Source of the DNA: Mumia sp. Pv4-285
Lineage (GTDB): Bacteria > Actinomycetota > Actinomycetes > Propionibacteriales > Nocardioidaceae
Assembly (NCBI RefSeq): GCF_041320275.1
Contig: NZ_CP162023.1
Span: 2,790,001 to 2,854,000 of the forward strand
Direction: 5' to 3'
DNA length: 64,000 bases
Below are positions 1-9,607 of the stretch, in pieces (the stretch's first letter is position 1; every line of letters begins with the position of its first letter). Both the position numbers and the translations under genes were made by a program. Below the pieces are notes generated by a model. It did not search any database, was not told the origin of the DNA, and saw nothing but the letters and a program-made list of their open reading frames with translations.

Positions 1-13
1 TGCCCCCCAGTCC

Positions 14-86
14 CGCTGGTCGAGGAGGGCGAGGAACGAGCCCGTCTCGAGATCCGGGTCTCGATCGCTGCGCGCCTCGACCAGCG
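14..86. repeat. REP-like palindromic element
   Basis: Twelve-base perfect inverted arms CGCTGGTCGAGG (14-25) and CCTCGACCAGCG (75-86) enclose a GC-rich core. The right half (56-82) reads GGGTCTCGATCGCT followed by GCGCGCCTCGACC. It matches at 26 of 27 bases two stretches inside the RodZ-like gene at 13693-13719 and 13783-13809. The element lies just downstream of the rhamnosidase gene, so it could also act as a transcription terminator. Palindromes of this type are known as dispersed repeats in high-GC actinobacteria; membership of a named family is inference. Confidence 0.7.
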
Positions 87-96
87 GAAGTGGTGG

Positions 97-3000
97 TCAG
101 CCGATCGTGCCTCCCCGTACGTCGTCGAGCACCGCAGCGCCGGCAGCAACGGTCCACAACCCGACGCGACCGCCGCGGGCGTCGAAGAACGCCCGGTCCG
201 CTGCGTTGAGCGTCGCTGCCGCGAGCTGCTCGTCGTTGCGCCACACGGTCACGACGCCGTCCGTACCGACGCGCGCGCGGAGAACGTCTCCATCAGCCAG
301 CGTGACCTGGGTGAGCCCGTAGTCGGTCCAGCCGTTTCGCGCCAGGCGCAGCGCGGAGACCCGGACGCCCTTGCTCCGGCCGTCGTAGACCACCGAGATC
401 GCACCGGCGTCCGGGATCGAGCCGGTCTGCACCTTGAGCAGCAGACCCTGCGCTGCCCGCGTGTCCACCTGACGGATCCGCACCGACGCCTCCTGCGTCG
501 TCCCGAACGACTCCTTCCACACGAGTGGGCCGCCCAGCCGGACGTCGAGCCCGCGGTCCACGACCCGGTAGAACGCCGGTCCTGGCAGGCCGGTCCAGCC
601 GGCTCCGACTGGGCCGTCGGGGCGTTCGAAGTCGTCGAGCAGCCCGATGCCGACGGTGAAGGTGCGGGTCACCGGCTCGGCCGCGGCGTAGTCCTCGTCA
701 CCGGGCTGCGACGCCGTGATCGTGCACGTTCCCGCTCCGGTCAGGGTCACCGTGCCGTCCTCGACGCGGCAGACGCCGGTCGCCTCGTACGAGACAGGCA
801 GCGCGGAGGACGCCGTCGCCTCGAGCGCAAAGGGCGCATCCCCGTACGCCCGGGCCGGCAGCGGCTCGAGCGTGATCGTCTGCGCGACGTCGTACCCTTC
901 GGGGCAGATGCTCGTGAGGCGGTCGTCGAGCCCGGCGGCGTTCCCCGGCTCGAGGCTCAGGACGTGGCAGCCGGCGGCGACGCCGTCGACGCGCAGGTAG
1001 CCCCGCTCGTACGCCGCCGGCGTCGCGCGGCCGTCCACGTACACGGTGTCGTCGCCCTCGGCCGCACCCGGCACGGACACCCTCGCGACGGTGTTGCCCG
1101 GGATGTGCACGCCGATGTCGGTACGCCCGTCGACCGTGTGGTGCGCGGCGCCGATGCTCCCCTTGAGCGTGGGCAGGGTGACGTGCGCCCAGTCGACCGC
1201 CTCGGGCTGCGGGCGTACGTCGAAGGTCGAGTAGCCCGGTGTCGTCGGCTCGATGCCGAACATGCCCTGTGGCACGTTGTACGCCGGCGAGGCCGCCCAC
1301 GGGTGGGACCACGTCATGTTGCTCTTCAACGAGACGTCCCACGCCTCCGCGGTGGCGCCGGCCCCCTTGGCGATCATGTTCATCCAGCTGCGCAGCCCGG
1401 TGCCGGTGAGCATCGCGTGCGCCGCCTCGGCACGGTCACCGTCGTACAGCGACTCCAGCACGAACGCCGCGCAGTAGACCGAGCACGCCATCCCGCGCGA
1501 CTCGATGTAGTCCGCCGTCTGCTCCGCGCGGTCGTCGCCGGCGAGGCCGAACGCGGTGGCGAACACGCTGGCGTGGAACGCGAAGTGGTCGACGGGGGTG
1601 CCGTCAGCGTTGAGCCCGTCGCGGTACGCACCCTTGGTCTCGTCGAAGAGCCTGGCGTTGGCCTCCTCGCGGAGCCGGTCGGCGGTCGCCGTGAAGCGTG
1701 CCGCGTCCGCGTCCTTGCCGAGGGCCTTCGCGATCTCGGCCATGTCGCGGTAGCTCTGGTGGCCGATCGCGTTGATGACGGTGTTGTACGGGCGGAAGAC
1801 GTAGCCGTCCCGCTCGGACGTCGGCCAGTCCACGATGTCGCAGTCGTTGCCGCATCCGCTCGCCCCGTTCGAGCCGGAGTTCTTGCGGATCAGCCCGGTG
1901 CTCTGCTCGAGCCACTCGTCGGGCAGCTTGTCGACCAGCGCGGCGTAGTTCATGGCGAGCGCGGCCGTGTCACCGGTCTGCTGGAAGCTGTCGTGGAACG
2001 CGAGGATCGTGTACATCGGCCACTCGGTCGGCCACGTCCGCCGGCTCAGCAGATACTCCAGCGAGTAGTTGCCGAGCGTCGGGTCGTCCGACACGAAGAA
2101 GTTGGCCATCATCTGCAGGTACGAGTCCGCCTCGTATGCGCCACGCTCGCGGCTCCACGAGTCCACGTAGAGGTTGTGGTTCGTGGCCTCGATCGTGTGG
2201 CGAGACAGCTCCCAGACCTGGTTGAGGTTGTCGTCGGAGGAGTCGAAGACGGCCCCCTTCGCGTCGTACGGATAGATCTGCGCGAGCGCCGTGAAGTCCT
2301 TCTTCCCCAGGCCGGTCGGTGCGCCGAGCACCTCGACGTACCGGAAGACCCGCATGCCCCAGGTCTCGACGTGCTGCCGACCACCCGCGAGGGTCCACCT
2401 GTCCTGGTAGGTGTTGCCGGTCCGCATGGCGTACCGGACGGTCTGCGGCGCCGACAGCTCCTCGCCGAAGCGGAGGTCGAGCACCTGGCCGGCGGTGCCG
2501 TCGACGTCGAGGCTGAGTCCGCCGATCCACGTCTTGCCGTAGTCGATGAAGTAGTTGCCGGGAGACTTCTCGATGACCTCGACGGGGTCGCGGAGCTGCT
2601 GCTCGACCTTCGCCGTCGGGGTCGCCTGCAGGTCGGCGAAGGCGGCCTTGGGCTGTGCCGGCTTCCAGGCGGAGGCGTCGAACCCGGCGCGCTCGAACCC
2701 GGTCGGGTACGCCGCGGCCTGGAGGTTCTCCTTCGGCGCCACGAAGTAGCCGGTGCCGATGCTGCCTGCGGACGGGAACACCGTCGAGCCGTTGAGCGTC
2801 CGCCAATCGCCGCCGGTGCCGTACGTCTGGCGGCTGCCGTCGGCGTACTCGACCACGAGCTGGGCGAGGAAGCGCTTGTCGGAGGTGGTGTAGGCGAGGG
2901 CACCGATCGCGTTGTCGGCGCCGGGCTTCAGCAGCGACGTCACGTCATAGCCGTCGTACCGGGTCTCGCTCCGGACCGGCTGGGTGGGCCCCAGGCCGAC

Positions 3001-4131
3001 GAAGGTGCCGTTGACCCAGGCCTTGTACACGTACTGGCGCGTGGGGGCCGTCGACGACGCGGTCGCGAACAGCGTCGCCCGCGCGATCTCCTTGTCGGCC
3101 AGCTGGGTCTCGCCCCGCAGGAACGCCCAGTCGGTCCCGCCCTGGCCGTACACGCAGTTGGCGTTGGTCCCGACGACGAGGCAGCCGTCCGAGACGGTGG
3201 CGCAGGCGAACTCGGAGGAAGGTCGGTCGAACGCGCTCTGGTAGAGCACCGTCCCGTCTGCGGCGGTCACCGACATGTCGTCCCATGCGCTGCGCTCGCT
3301 GCCGCCCGTGCGGAAGCCGATCGCGCCCGACGCGAACGTCGGGTCGGTCGTCGTGTCGACGACCGTGCCGTCGATGGAGGTCGTGATCGTCTCGCCGTTC
3401 ACCTCGAGCTTGAGGCGGTAGTCCGTGTCGCGAGCCAACGCGAGCGGCAGAGGAACCGTCTTCAGCACGGTGAACGCGCCGTTGACCCGCTTGTGGGGGG
3501 CCAGCTGGTTCACGCCGTCGCCACGGATCTGCCACATGTAGCCGTTGTTGGCGTCCTTGGCGCGGAACACGATGCTCGCGTTCTGGCTGGTGATCCGGAA
3601 CGTCGTCTCGACCGTGTAGTCGGTCCACGCCGTCGCTCCGGCCTGGTCGGCGAGCCAGATCGGGACGGCGTCGCCCCAGGGCGCGTCGGGCGCGGTGCCG
3701 AACGTCGCCGGCTCCGACCAGGCGGACGGCTCCCCCGCTGCGTCCCACGTGCGGACGCGCCAGCGGTAGCCGGTCGCCGCGTCGAGCTGCGGCCCGGCGT
3801 ACGCGACGTTGGTGCTCGCGGCGGTCTCGACCTTGCCCGAGTCCCACACGGCGGCGTCCGCGAGATCGGCGCCGAGCGGTGCCACCTGGATGCGGTACGC
3901 CGACTGGAGGGACGACGCCACGCGCCAGCCGAGCAGCGGCGCGTCCCGGTCGTCGACGTCGGCGGGACTGTCCCGCTGGCCGACGGTGAGGCCGGTCGGC
4001 GCACTGTCCGCCTCGGCGGCGGCCGGTACGACGGTGGGCGCCGAGGCGGCGAGCGCCACCGGCGCGGCCGCGACCGGCAGGGTGAGTGCGGCCGCGGTCA
4101 GCAGCACGGAGAGAGCACGGGTCGGGCGCAC
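97..4131 (-). CDS. secreted alpha-L-rhamnosidase, GH78 family
   Basis: This large secreted enzyme (1344 aa) is predicted to remove terminal alpha-L-rhamnose from plant or microbial glycans outside the cell. The GTG start at 4131 is chosen because AGGAG lies four bases upstream and a clean signal peptide follows (RPTRALSVLLTAAALTLP, then an Ala-rich cleavage region near residue 28). Next come a bacterial rhamnosidase N-terminal fibronectin-like domain, an inserted concanavalin-like region near residues 140-290, and the rhamnosidase beta domains. The (alpha/alpha)6 catalytic barrel includes WSRERGAYEADSY near residue 659; the RER motif with acidic residues resembles the GH78 active site. The C-terminus adds an Ig-like domain and a second concanavalin-like domain, so it is longer than simple GH78 enzymes. 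It stands alone with its own regulated promoter. Family confidence is high; the substrate is unknown. Confidence 0.9.
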   Translation of the reverse strand: MRPTRALSVLLTAAALTLPVAAAPVALAASAPTVVPAAAEADSAPTGLTVGQRDSPADVDDRDAPLLGWRVASSLQSAYRIQVAPLGADLADAAVWDSGKVETAASTNVAYAGPQLDAATGYRWRVRTWDAAGEPSAWSEPATFGTAPDAPWGDAVPIWLADQAGATAWTDYTVETTFRITSQNASIVFRAKDANNGYMWQIRGDGVNQLAPHKRVNGAFTVLKTVPLPLALARDTDYRLKLEVNGETITTSIDGTVVDTTTDPTFASGAIGFRTGGSERSAWDDMSVTAADGTVLYQSAFDRPSSEFACATVSDGCLVVGTNANCVYGQGGTDWAFLRGETQLADKEIARATLFATASSTAPTRQYVYKAWVNGTFVGLGPTQPVRSETRYDGYDVTSLLKPGADNAIGALAYTTSDKRFLAQLVVEYADGSRQTYGTGGDWRTLNGSTVFPSAGSIGTGYFVAPKENLQAAAYPTGFERAGFDASAWKPAQPKAAFADLQATPTAKVEQQLRDPVEVIEKSPGNYFIDYGKTWIGGLSLDVDGTAGQVLDLRFGEELSAPQTVRYAMRTGNTYQDRWTLAGGRQHVETWGMRVFRYVEVLGAPTGLGKKDFTALAQIYPYDAKGAVFDSSDDNLNQVWELSRHTIEATNHNLYVDSWSRERGAYEADSYLQMMANFFVSDDPTLGNYSLEYLLSRRTWPTEWPMYTILAFHDSFQQTGDTAALAMNYAALVDKLPDEWLEQSTGLIRKNSGSNGASGCGNDCDIVDWPTSERDGYVFRPYNTVINAIGHQSYRDMAEIAKALGKDADAARFTATADRLREEANARLFDETKGAYRDGLNADGTPVDHFAFHASVFATAFGLAGDDRAEQTADYIESRGMACSVYCAAFVLESLYDGDRAEAAHAMLTGTGLRSWMNMIAKGAGATAEAWDVSLKSNMTWSHPWAASPAYNVPQGMFGIEPTTPGYSTFDVRPQPEAVDWAHVTLPTLKGSIGAAHHTVDGRTDIGVHIPGNTVARVSVPGAAEGDDTVYVDGRATPAAYERGYLRVDGVAAGCHVLSLEPGNAAGLDDRLTSICPEGYDVAQTITLEPLPARAYGDAPFALEATASSALPVSYEATGVCRVEDGTVTLTGAGTCTITASQPGDEDYAAAEPVTRTFTVGIGLLDDFERPDGPVGAGWTGLPGPAFYRVVDRGLDVRLGGPLVWKESFGTTQEASVRIRQVDTRAAQGLLLKVQTGSIPDAGAISVVYDGRSKGVRVSALRLARNGWTDYGLTQVTLADGDVLRARVGTDGVVTVWRNDEQLAAATLNAADRAFFDARGGRVGLWTVAAGAAVLDDVRGGTIG

Positions 4132-4144
4132 GGGACTCCTCGGG

Positions 4145-4156
4145 TGAAACGTTTCA
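4145..4156. promoter_or_regulatory. LacI-family operator for the rhamnosidase gene
   Basis: TGAAACGTTTCA is a perfect 12-base palindrome with the central CG typical of LacI-family operators. It sits 14 bases before the rhamnosidase GTG and at about +8 to +19 of the predicted transcript, a classic repression position. No LacI-type gene is in the window, so the regulator is elsewhere. Confidence 0.75.
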
Positions 4157-4169
4157 AGGGTGCGCCACG

Positions 4170-4199
4170 ACGGTAGTGACGTGACCGCCGTCACGTCAA
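4170..4199 (-). promoter_or_regulatory. predicted promoter of the rhamnosidase gene
   Basis: On the minus strand the -35 is TTGACG (4199-4194), the spacer is 18 bases and the -10 is TACCGT (4175-4170). A start near 4163 would put the LacI-type palindrome just downstream. The prediction rests on matches to the general actinobacterial consensus. Confidence 0.5.
4177..4198. promoter_or_regulatory. 9-base inverted repeat inside the promoter core
   Basis: Perfect arms TGACGTGAC and GTCACGTCA with a CGCC spacer span the promoter spacer and most of the -35 box. The location suggests a second regulator binding site. The cognate protein family is not known. Confidence 0.55.
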
Positions 4200-4240
4200 T
4201 CGATTCCATGGCCGATACCGGACACCCGCCGCGCCTCGTC

Positions 4241-4305
4241 CCCCGATTTGGTCAGTTCTCCACCGAACTCGTACGCCCGGAGGTGGAGAACCGACCAAAT
4301 CGGGG
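4241..4305. repeat. hairpin repeat, copy A
   Basis: The 24-base arms 4241-4264 and 4282-4305 pair with a single mismatch around a 17-base loop. The outer arm begins CCCCGATTTG. A related element with compensating arm changes is at 39619-39685. The right arm abuts the GGGAGG ribosome binding site of the following membrane protein gene, so a folded transcript could mask it. Confidence 0.75.
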
Positions 4306-4312
4306 AGGTAGC

Positions 4313-4975
4313 GTGTGGCCGGTGTTCCGTCTGATCCGGCCCGAGTCGGAGCCCTGGCTCGATGTCGCCCGACCCTCACCCACGGACGCCGACCGCGCCG
4401 CCGGTCAGCTGCGTGCCGACTACGAGCGCTGGTCGCGCTGGGCGCTGGGGCTCGGTGGCTTCGTCTCAGCGGCGGGCGGACTCTTCACCGCCGTCGGCGT
4501 CGTCACCACCGCGTACGCCCTCGATCGTGGGGTCGCTCTGATCGACGTCGTCGCGGTCACGATCGCGGGCGCCGTCGGCCTGGCCGGAACGGCAGTGCTG
4601 GTGATGCTGTGGCGCAGCGGGCGACGGCTCACTCGGGGCGCAGCGCAGTGGATCCGCGTCCCGTACCTCCTCAGCGGCCGCTCGCGCACCGCACGCGGCT
4701 GGCTGAAGGCCCGGACGGTGAACGTCGAGCCGCGCATCCTCGTCCGGCTCGCGACCAGCACGGCCGCGCTGCTGCTCGCGGTGGCGGGGATCTCCGCCGC
4801 GGTACGGGACGTGGTGACCGAGACCAGTACGGTGACGTACGCAGCCGCTGCCGTCGGCGTCCTCGCTCTGCTGTCCGGGCTCGGCCAGCTGGGTGGCGTG
4901 CTCCGCATCGTGTCGGGCCTCGGCGAGGCGGACCCGCTGTGGCACCGCATCCGTACGTCGTTCCGCGCCGAGTGA
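4313..4975 (+). CDS. small membrane protein, function unknown
   Basis: A 220-aa protein with no recognised family. The GTG at 4313 is preferred because GGGAGG ends five bases upstream; longer in-frame starts would run through the hairpin repeat. After a polar N-terminus (residues 1-40) there are about four hydrophobic segments: a pair near residues 47-95 (WALGLGGFVSAAGG, then VVAVTIAGAVGLAGTAVLVM) and a pair near 145-200. A basic loop (RSGRRLTRGAAQW, SGRSRTARGW) separates the pairs. It is likely in the cytoplasmic membrane. Neighbours are a divergent rhamnosidase and the helicase gene downstream, neither pointing to a role. Confidence 0.65.
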   Translation: MWPVFRLIRPESEPWLDVARPSPTDADRAAGQLRADYERWSRWALGLGGFVSAAGGLFTAVGVVTTAYALDRGVALIDVVAVTIAGAVGLAGTAVLVMLWRSGRRLTRGAAQWIRVPYLLSGRSRTARGWLKARTVNVEPRILVRLATSTAALLLAVAGISAAVRDVVTETSTVTYAAAAVGVLALLSGLGQLGGVLRIVSGLGEADPLWHRIRTSFRAE

Positions 4976-5018
4976 ACGGCCGTCCGCAACTGTCGGTGGG
5001 GCGCGCGATGATGGACGG

Positions 5019-8000
5019 GTGTCCGACGTTCTCGACCGCTTCTCCCCCGCCACTGCGGCGTGGTTCCGTGGCGCGTTCCCGGAGCCGACGACCGCGCAGG
5101 TCGGTGCGTGGGACGCGATCGCCGACGGCCACAACGCCCTCGTCGTCGCCCCTACGGGTTCCGGCAAGACATTGTCGGCCTTCCTGTGGGCACTCGACCG
5201 GCTCGTCACCGGCCCACCTCCGGAGGACCCCAAGCGGCGTCCGCGCGTCCTCTACGTCTCGCCGCTCAAGGCGCTGGCGGTCGACGTCGAGCGCAACCTC
5301 CGCTCACCGCTGGTCGGCATCACCCAGACCGCCAAGCGCCTCGCCGCGTCCGGCGAGTCAGAGCCGCCGCGCGAGGTGACGGTCGGCGTACGCTCCGGCG
5401 ACACGACACCCGCCGAGCGCCGTACCCTCTCGACCCGTCCCCCCGACATCCTCATCACAACGCCTGAGTCGCTCTTCCTGGTGCTCACCTCGGCCGCGCG
5501 CGAGACGCTGCGCGACGTCGAGGCGGTCATCGTCGACGAGGTCCACGCGGTCGCGGGCACCAAGCGCGGCGCCCACCTGGCCCTGAGCCTCGAGCGCCTC
5601 GACGCCCTTCTCGAGCGCCCGGCCCAACGGATCGGGCTGTCGGCGACCGTGCGCCCCCACGCCGAGGTCGCACGGTTCCTCGGCGGCGCGGCGCCGGTCA
5701 GGGTCGTGGCTCCCGAGTCGCAGAAGCGTTGGGACCTCTCGGTCGTCGTCCCCGTCGAGGACATGACCTCGCTCCCGACCCGGAGCACCGACGGCGAGGA
5801 CGAGGGCGCGGCCGACTCCCGTGACCAGGCCTCGATCTGGCCGCACGTCGAAGAGCGCGTCGTCGACCTCGTCGAGCAGGCCCGTTCCTCGATCGTGTTC
5901 GCCAACTCGCGACGTCTCGCCGAGCGGCTCACGGCACGGCTCAACGAGATCCACGCCGAGCGCGTCGGCGTCGAGGTGCCCGACACCGGCTCACCCGCAG
6001 CGGCGACGCCGGGGCAGTCGGGCACGGCCGCCGGTTCGTCCCCGCTCCTCGCCAGAGCCCATCACGGCTCGGTCAGCAAGGAGCAGCGCGCTCTCATCGA
6101 GGACGACCTCAAGTCCGGTCGTCTCCCGTGCGTGGTCGCGACGTCGAGCCTCGAGCTCGGCATCGACATGGGGGCCGTCGACCTCGTCGTCCAGGTCGAG
6201 TCGCCGCCGTCGGTCGCGAGCGGTCTCCAACGCGTCGGCCGAGCCGGTCACCAGGTCGGCGAGATCTCCCGGGGCGTCGTGTTCCCCAAGCACCGCACCG
6301 ATCTCCTCCAGGCGACCGTCACGATCGAGCGGATGGTCGAGGGCGCGATCGAGGAGCTCTCGGTCCCCACGAACCCGCTCGACGTCCTCGCCCAGCAGGT
6401 CGTCGCCGCGTGCGCGCTGGACGTGCTTGACGTGGACGAGCTGTACGAGACGGTGCGCCGCGCCGCCCCGTACGCGACGCTCCCCCGCTCCGCCTACGAC
6501 GCCACGCTCGACCTCCTCGCAGGCCGCTACCCGTCCGACGAGTTCGCCGAGCTGCGCCCCCGCATCGTCTGGGACCGTGTCGCCAACACCCTCACCGGCC
6601 GCCCCGGCGCGCAGCGGCTCGCCGTCACCTCCGGAGGCACGATCCCCGACCGCGGCCTGTTCGGCGTCTACCTCGTGGGCGCCGAGTCCAACGCCCGGGG
6701 CAGCGCGCGGGTCGGCGAGCTCGACGAGGAGATGGTGTACGAGTCGCGGGTCGGCGACGTGTTCGCGCTGGGGGCGACGAGCTGGCGCATCGAAGACATC
6801 ACGCACGACCGCGTGCTCGTGTCACCCGCGTACGGGCAGCCGGGCCGGCTCCCGTTCTGGCGCGGTGACAACCCCGGCAGGCCGATCGAGCTCGGGCGGG
6901 CCCTCGGCGCCTTCACCCGAGCGGTCGCGACCGGCGACCGCGACGAGGCGCGCGCACGCTGCGAGGCCGCGGGGCTCGACGCGTACGCCGTGGACAACCT
7001 CGTCGCGCTCGTCGACGAGCAGCGCGCCGCGACCGGGCGGGTCCCCGACGACACGCTGCTGGTGGTCGAACGGTTCCGGGACGAGCTCGGCGACTGGCGC
7101 CTCGTGCTGCACTCCCCGCTCGGCCTCGCCGTCCACGCGCCGTGGGCTCTCGCGGTCGGTGCTCGGGTGCGTGAGCGATACGGTCTCGACGCCGCGAGCA
7201 TGGCCAGCGACGACGGCATCGTCGTACGCCTCCCGGAGACCGACGCCGATCCACCCGGCGGCGAGCTGTTCGCGTTCACCCCCGAGGAGATCGAGGACCT
7301 GGTCACCGAGGAGGTCGGCGGATCCGCCCTCTTCGCGGCGCGGTTCCGCGAGTGCGCCGCCCGCGCGCTGCTGCTCCCCCGCCGTGATCCCGGTCGGCGC
7401 AGCCCGCTCTGGCAGCAGCGCCAGCGCGCCGCCCAGCTCCTCGAGGTCGCGCGCCGCTACCCGACGTTCCCGATCGTGCTCGAGACGGTGCGCGAGGTCC
7501 TCCAGGACGTCTACGACCTGCCGTCGCTGGTGCAGATGATGCGCGACCTCGAGGGGCGGCGGCTCCGTATCGTCGACGTGCAGACGCAGGAGCCCTCGCC
7601 GTTCGCGAAGTCGCTGCTGTTCGGCTACGTCGCCGCGTTCCTGTACGAGGGCGACAGCCCGCTCGCGGAGCGTCGCGCCGCTGCGCTGTCGCTCGACTCG
7701 TCGCTCCTCTCCGAGCTGCTGGGGCGCGCGGAACTGCGCGACCTGCTCGACGCCGAGGTGATCGCCCAGACCGAGGCGGAGCTGCAACGACTGGTGCCCG
7801 ACCGCCGTGCGAGAGGCGTCGAGGGCGTCGCCGACCTGCTCCGGCTGCTCGGCCCGCTCACGTCCGACGAGGTCGCCGAGCGTTGCACCGAGCCCGCCGA
7901 GTCAGGCGCCTGGCTCGTCGAGCTGGCCGAGACGCGACGCGTGCTGCGGGTGAGCTTCGCCGACGCCCAGTGGTGGGTGGCGGTCGAGGACGCCGGACGC

Positions 8001-9605
8001 CTGCGCGACGCCCTCGGAGTCCCGGTCCCGATGGGCGTTCCGGACGCGTTCGTCGTCCCGGTCGACGACCCGCTCGGTGACCTCGTCGCCCGGTACGCCC
8101 GCACGCACGCGCCGTTCGTCGCCTCCGAGGTCGCCGTACGCTTCGGCCTCGGTGTCGCGGTCGTGTCGGAGACGCTGCGTCGCCTCGGTGGGCAGGGTCG
8201 CGTCACCGAGGGTGAGTTCACGCCCGGCGCCGGAGGCTCGGAGTGGTGCGACGCCGAGGTGCTGCGCCGGTTGCGCCGACGGTCGCTCGCCGCCCTGCGC
8301 AAGGAGGTCGAGCCGGTCTCGCCGGAGACGCTCGGGCGGTTCCTCCCCGCGTGGCAGCACGTCGGGGGCCGCCTGCGCGGCGTCGACGGTCTCGTGACAG
8401 CAGTCGAGCAGCTCGCCGGAGCGTCCGTCCCGGCGTCGGCCCTGGAGCCGCTCGTCCTCGGCGCCCGCGTGCTCGACTACTCCCCCGCGATGCTCGACGA
8501 GCTCACGGCCGCCGGCGAGGTCGTGTGGTCGGGCGTCGGCTCGCTGCCCGGCAACGACGGCTGGGTCTCCCTCCACCTCGCCGACACTGCGCCGTTGACG
8601 CTCGCGCCCCCGTCGGAGCTCGAGCTCAGCGCGCTCCAGGAGGCCGTTCTGGGCGTCGTCCAGTCCGGCGGCGCCTACTTCTTCCGCCAGCTCGCCGACG
8701 CTGTCGCTGCAGGCACGGACGTGGCCCCCGTCCTTGACGGGGAGCTCGCTGACGCCCTCTGGGACCTCGTCTGGGCCGGCTACCTCACCAACGACACCCT
8801 CGCTCCGCTGCGCACCCTCGTCGGCGCGGGGCGGACGGCCCACCGGCAGGCGCGCAGTGCTCCACGCCTGCGCGGACGCCGCTCACCGTCGTTCGCGAGA
8901 CCCACGATGCCGACCCGGACGGGGCCGCCGACGGTCGGTGGCCGCTGGGCGCTCGTCCCCCGCCCCGAGGACAACCCGACCGTCCGCGCTCACGCGACCG
9001 CCGAGCAGCTTCTCGAGCGCCACGGCATCGTCACCCGCGGCACGGCTGTGAGCGAGGGCGTCACGGGCGGGTTCGCCGCCGTCTACAAGGTGCTCAGCGG
9101 CTTCGAGGAGGCCGGACGCGCCCGTCGCGGCTACTTCGTCGACGGACTCGGAGCTGCGCAGTTCGCGACCGCAGGGGCTGTCGACCGGCTCCGCTCCTAC
9201 TCGCGCGAGCCGGGCACCGATCCCGAGCGCCGCGCCGTCACTCTCGCAGCGACCGACCCCGCCAACCCGTACGGCGCCGCCCTCGGCTGGCCGGTCACCG
9301 ACGGCGGCCACCGCCCGGGCCGCAAGGCGGGCGCACTCGTGGTGCTCGTGGACGGGGCGCTCTCGCTGTACGTCGAGCGTGGGGGCCGCACGCTGCTGAC
9401 CTTCGACGACCTCGACGACCCCGACGGCGCCGCGCGCCTCCAGCCGGCGATCGATGCGCTCGCCACCGCCGTACGCGACGGGTCCCTGGGCCGTCTGACG
9501 GTCGAGAAGGCAGACGGTGAGTCCGTCCTGGGCACGCCGCTCGGCGCCGCCCTCGCGCAGGCGGGGTTCCATGCGACGCCGCGCGGGCTGCGCATCCGGG
9601 GCTGA
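5019..9605 (+). CDS. lhr: large ATP-dependent helicase Lhr
   Basis: Lhr is a superfamily 2, 3'-5' helicase linked to DNA repair. The 1528-aa length fits the long Lhr class with its large C-terminal extension. Visible motifs are Walker A APTGSGKT near residue 43, the DEVH box in VDEVHAVAGTKRG near residue 171, LSATVRPHAEVARFLGG (motif III), and SSLELGIDMG with QRVGRAGHQ (motifs V and VI) near 385-415. The rest carries the Lhr winged-helix and C-terminal domains. The GTG at 5019 is chosen because the helicase core then starts at once with SDVLDRFSPAT; upstream in-frame codons overlap the previous gene. The stop is two bases before the start of a Nei-type glycosylase, so both are probably co-transcribed as a repair pair. 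Confidence 0.95.
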   Translation: MSDVLDRFSPATAAWFRGAFPEPTTAQVGAWDAIADGHNALVVAPTGSGKTLSAFLWALDRLVTGPPPEDPKRRPRVLYVSPLKALAVDVERNLRSPLVGITQTAKRLAASGESEPPREVTVGVRSGDTTPAERRTLSTRPPDILITTPESLFLVLTSAARETLRDVEAVIVDEVHAVAGTKRGAHLALSLERLDALLERPAQRIGLSATVRPHAEVARFLGGAAPVRVVAPESQKRWDLSVVVPVEDMTSLPTRSTDGEDEGAADSRDQASIWPHVEERVVDLVEQARSSIVFANSRRLAERLTARLNEIHAERVGVEVPDTGSPAAATPGQSGTAAGSSPLLARAHHGSVSKEQRALIEDDLKSGRLPCVVATSSLELGIDMGAVDLVVQVESPPSVASGLQRVGRAGHQVGEISRGVVFPKHRTDLLQATVTIERMVEGAIEELSVPTNPLDVLAQQVVAACALDVLDVDELYETVRRAAPYATLPRSAYDATLDLLAGRYPSDEFAELRPRIVWDRVANTLTGRPGAQRLAVTSGGTIPDRGLFGVYLVGAESNARGSARVGELDEEMVYESRVGDVFALGATSWRIEDITHDRVLVSPAYGQPGRLPFWRGDNPGRPIELGRALGAFTRAVATGDRDEARARCEAAGLDAYAVDNLVALVDEQRAATGRVPDDTLLVVERFRDELGDWRLVLHSPLGLAVHAPWALAVGARVRERYGLDAASMASDDGIVVRLPETDADPPGGELFAFTPEEIEDLVTEEVGGSALFAARFRECAARALLLPRRDPGRRSPLWQQRQRAAQLLEVARRYPTFPIVLETVREVLQDVYDLPSLVQMMRDLEGRRLRIVDVQTQEPSPFAKSLLFGYVAAFLYEGDSPLAERRAAALSLDSSLLSELLGRAELRDLLDAEVIAQTEAELQRLVPDRRARGVEGVADLLRLLGPLTSDEVAERCTEPAESGAWLVELAETRRVLRVSFADAQWWVAVEDAGRLRDALGVPVPMGVPDAFVVPVDDPLGDLVARYARTHAPFVASEVAVRFGLGVAVVSETLRRLGGQGRVTEGEFTPGAGGSEWCDAEVLRRLRRRSLAALRKEVEPVSPETLGRFLPAWQHVGGRLRGVDGLVTAVEQLAGASVPASALEPLVLGARVLDYSPAMLDELTAAGEVVWSGVGSLPGNDGWVSLHLADTAPLTLAPPSELELSALQEAVLGVVQSGGAYFFRQLADAVAAGTDVAPVLDGELADALWDLVWAGYLTNDTLAPLRTLVGAGRTAHRQARSAPRLRGRRSPSFARPTMPTRTGPPTVGGRWALVPRPEDNPTVRAHATAEQLLERHGIVTRGTAVSEGVTGGFAAVYKVLSGFEEAGRARRGYFVDGLGAAQFATAGAVDRLRSYSREPGTDPERRAVTLAATDPANPYGAALGWPVTDGGHRPGRKAGALVVLVDGALSLYVERGGRTLLTFDDLDDPDGAARLQPAIDALATAVRDGSLGRLTVEKADGESVLGTPLGAALAQAGFHATPRGLRIRG

Positions 9606-9607
9606 TC

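Noticed and set aside
964-4176. Long open frame on the plus strand opposite the rhamnosidase gene
   Set aside because: Arg/Val/Gly-rich translation typical of the antisense frame of a high-GC gene, no family, no ribosome site, and the opposite strand carries a clear GH78 enzyme.
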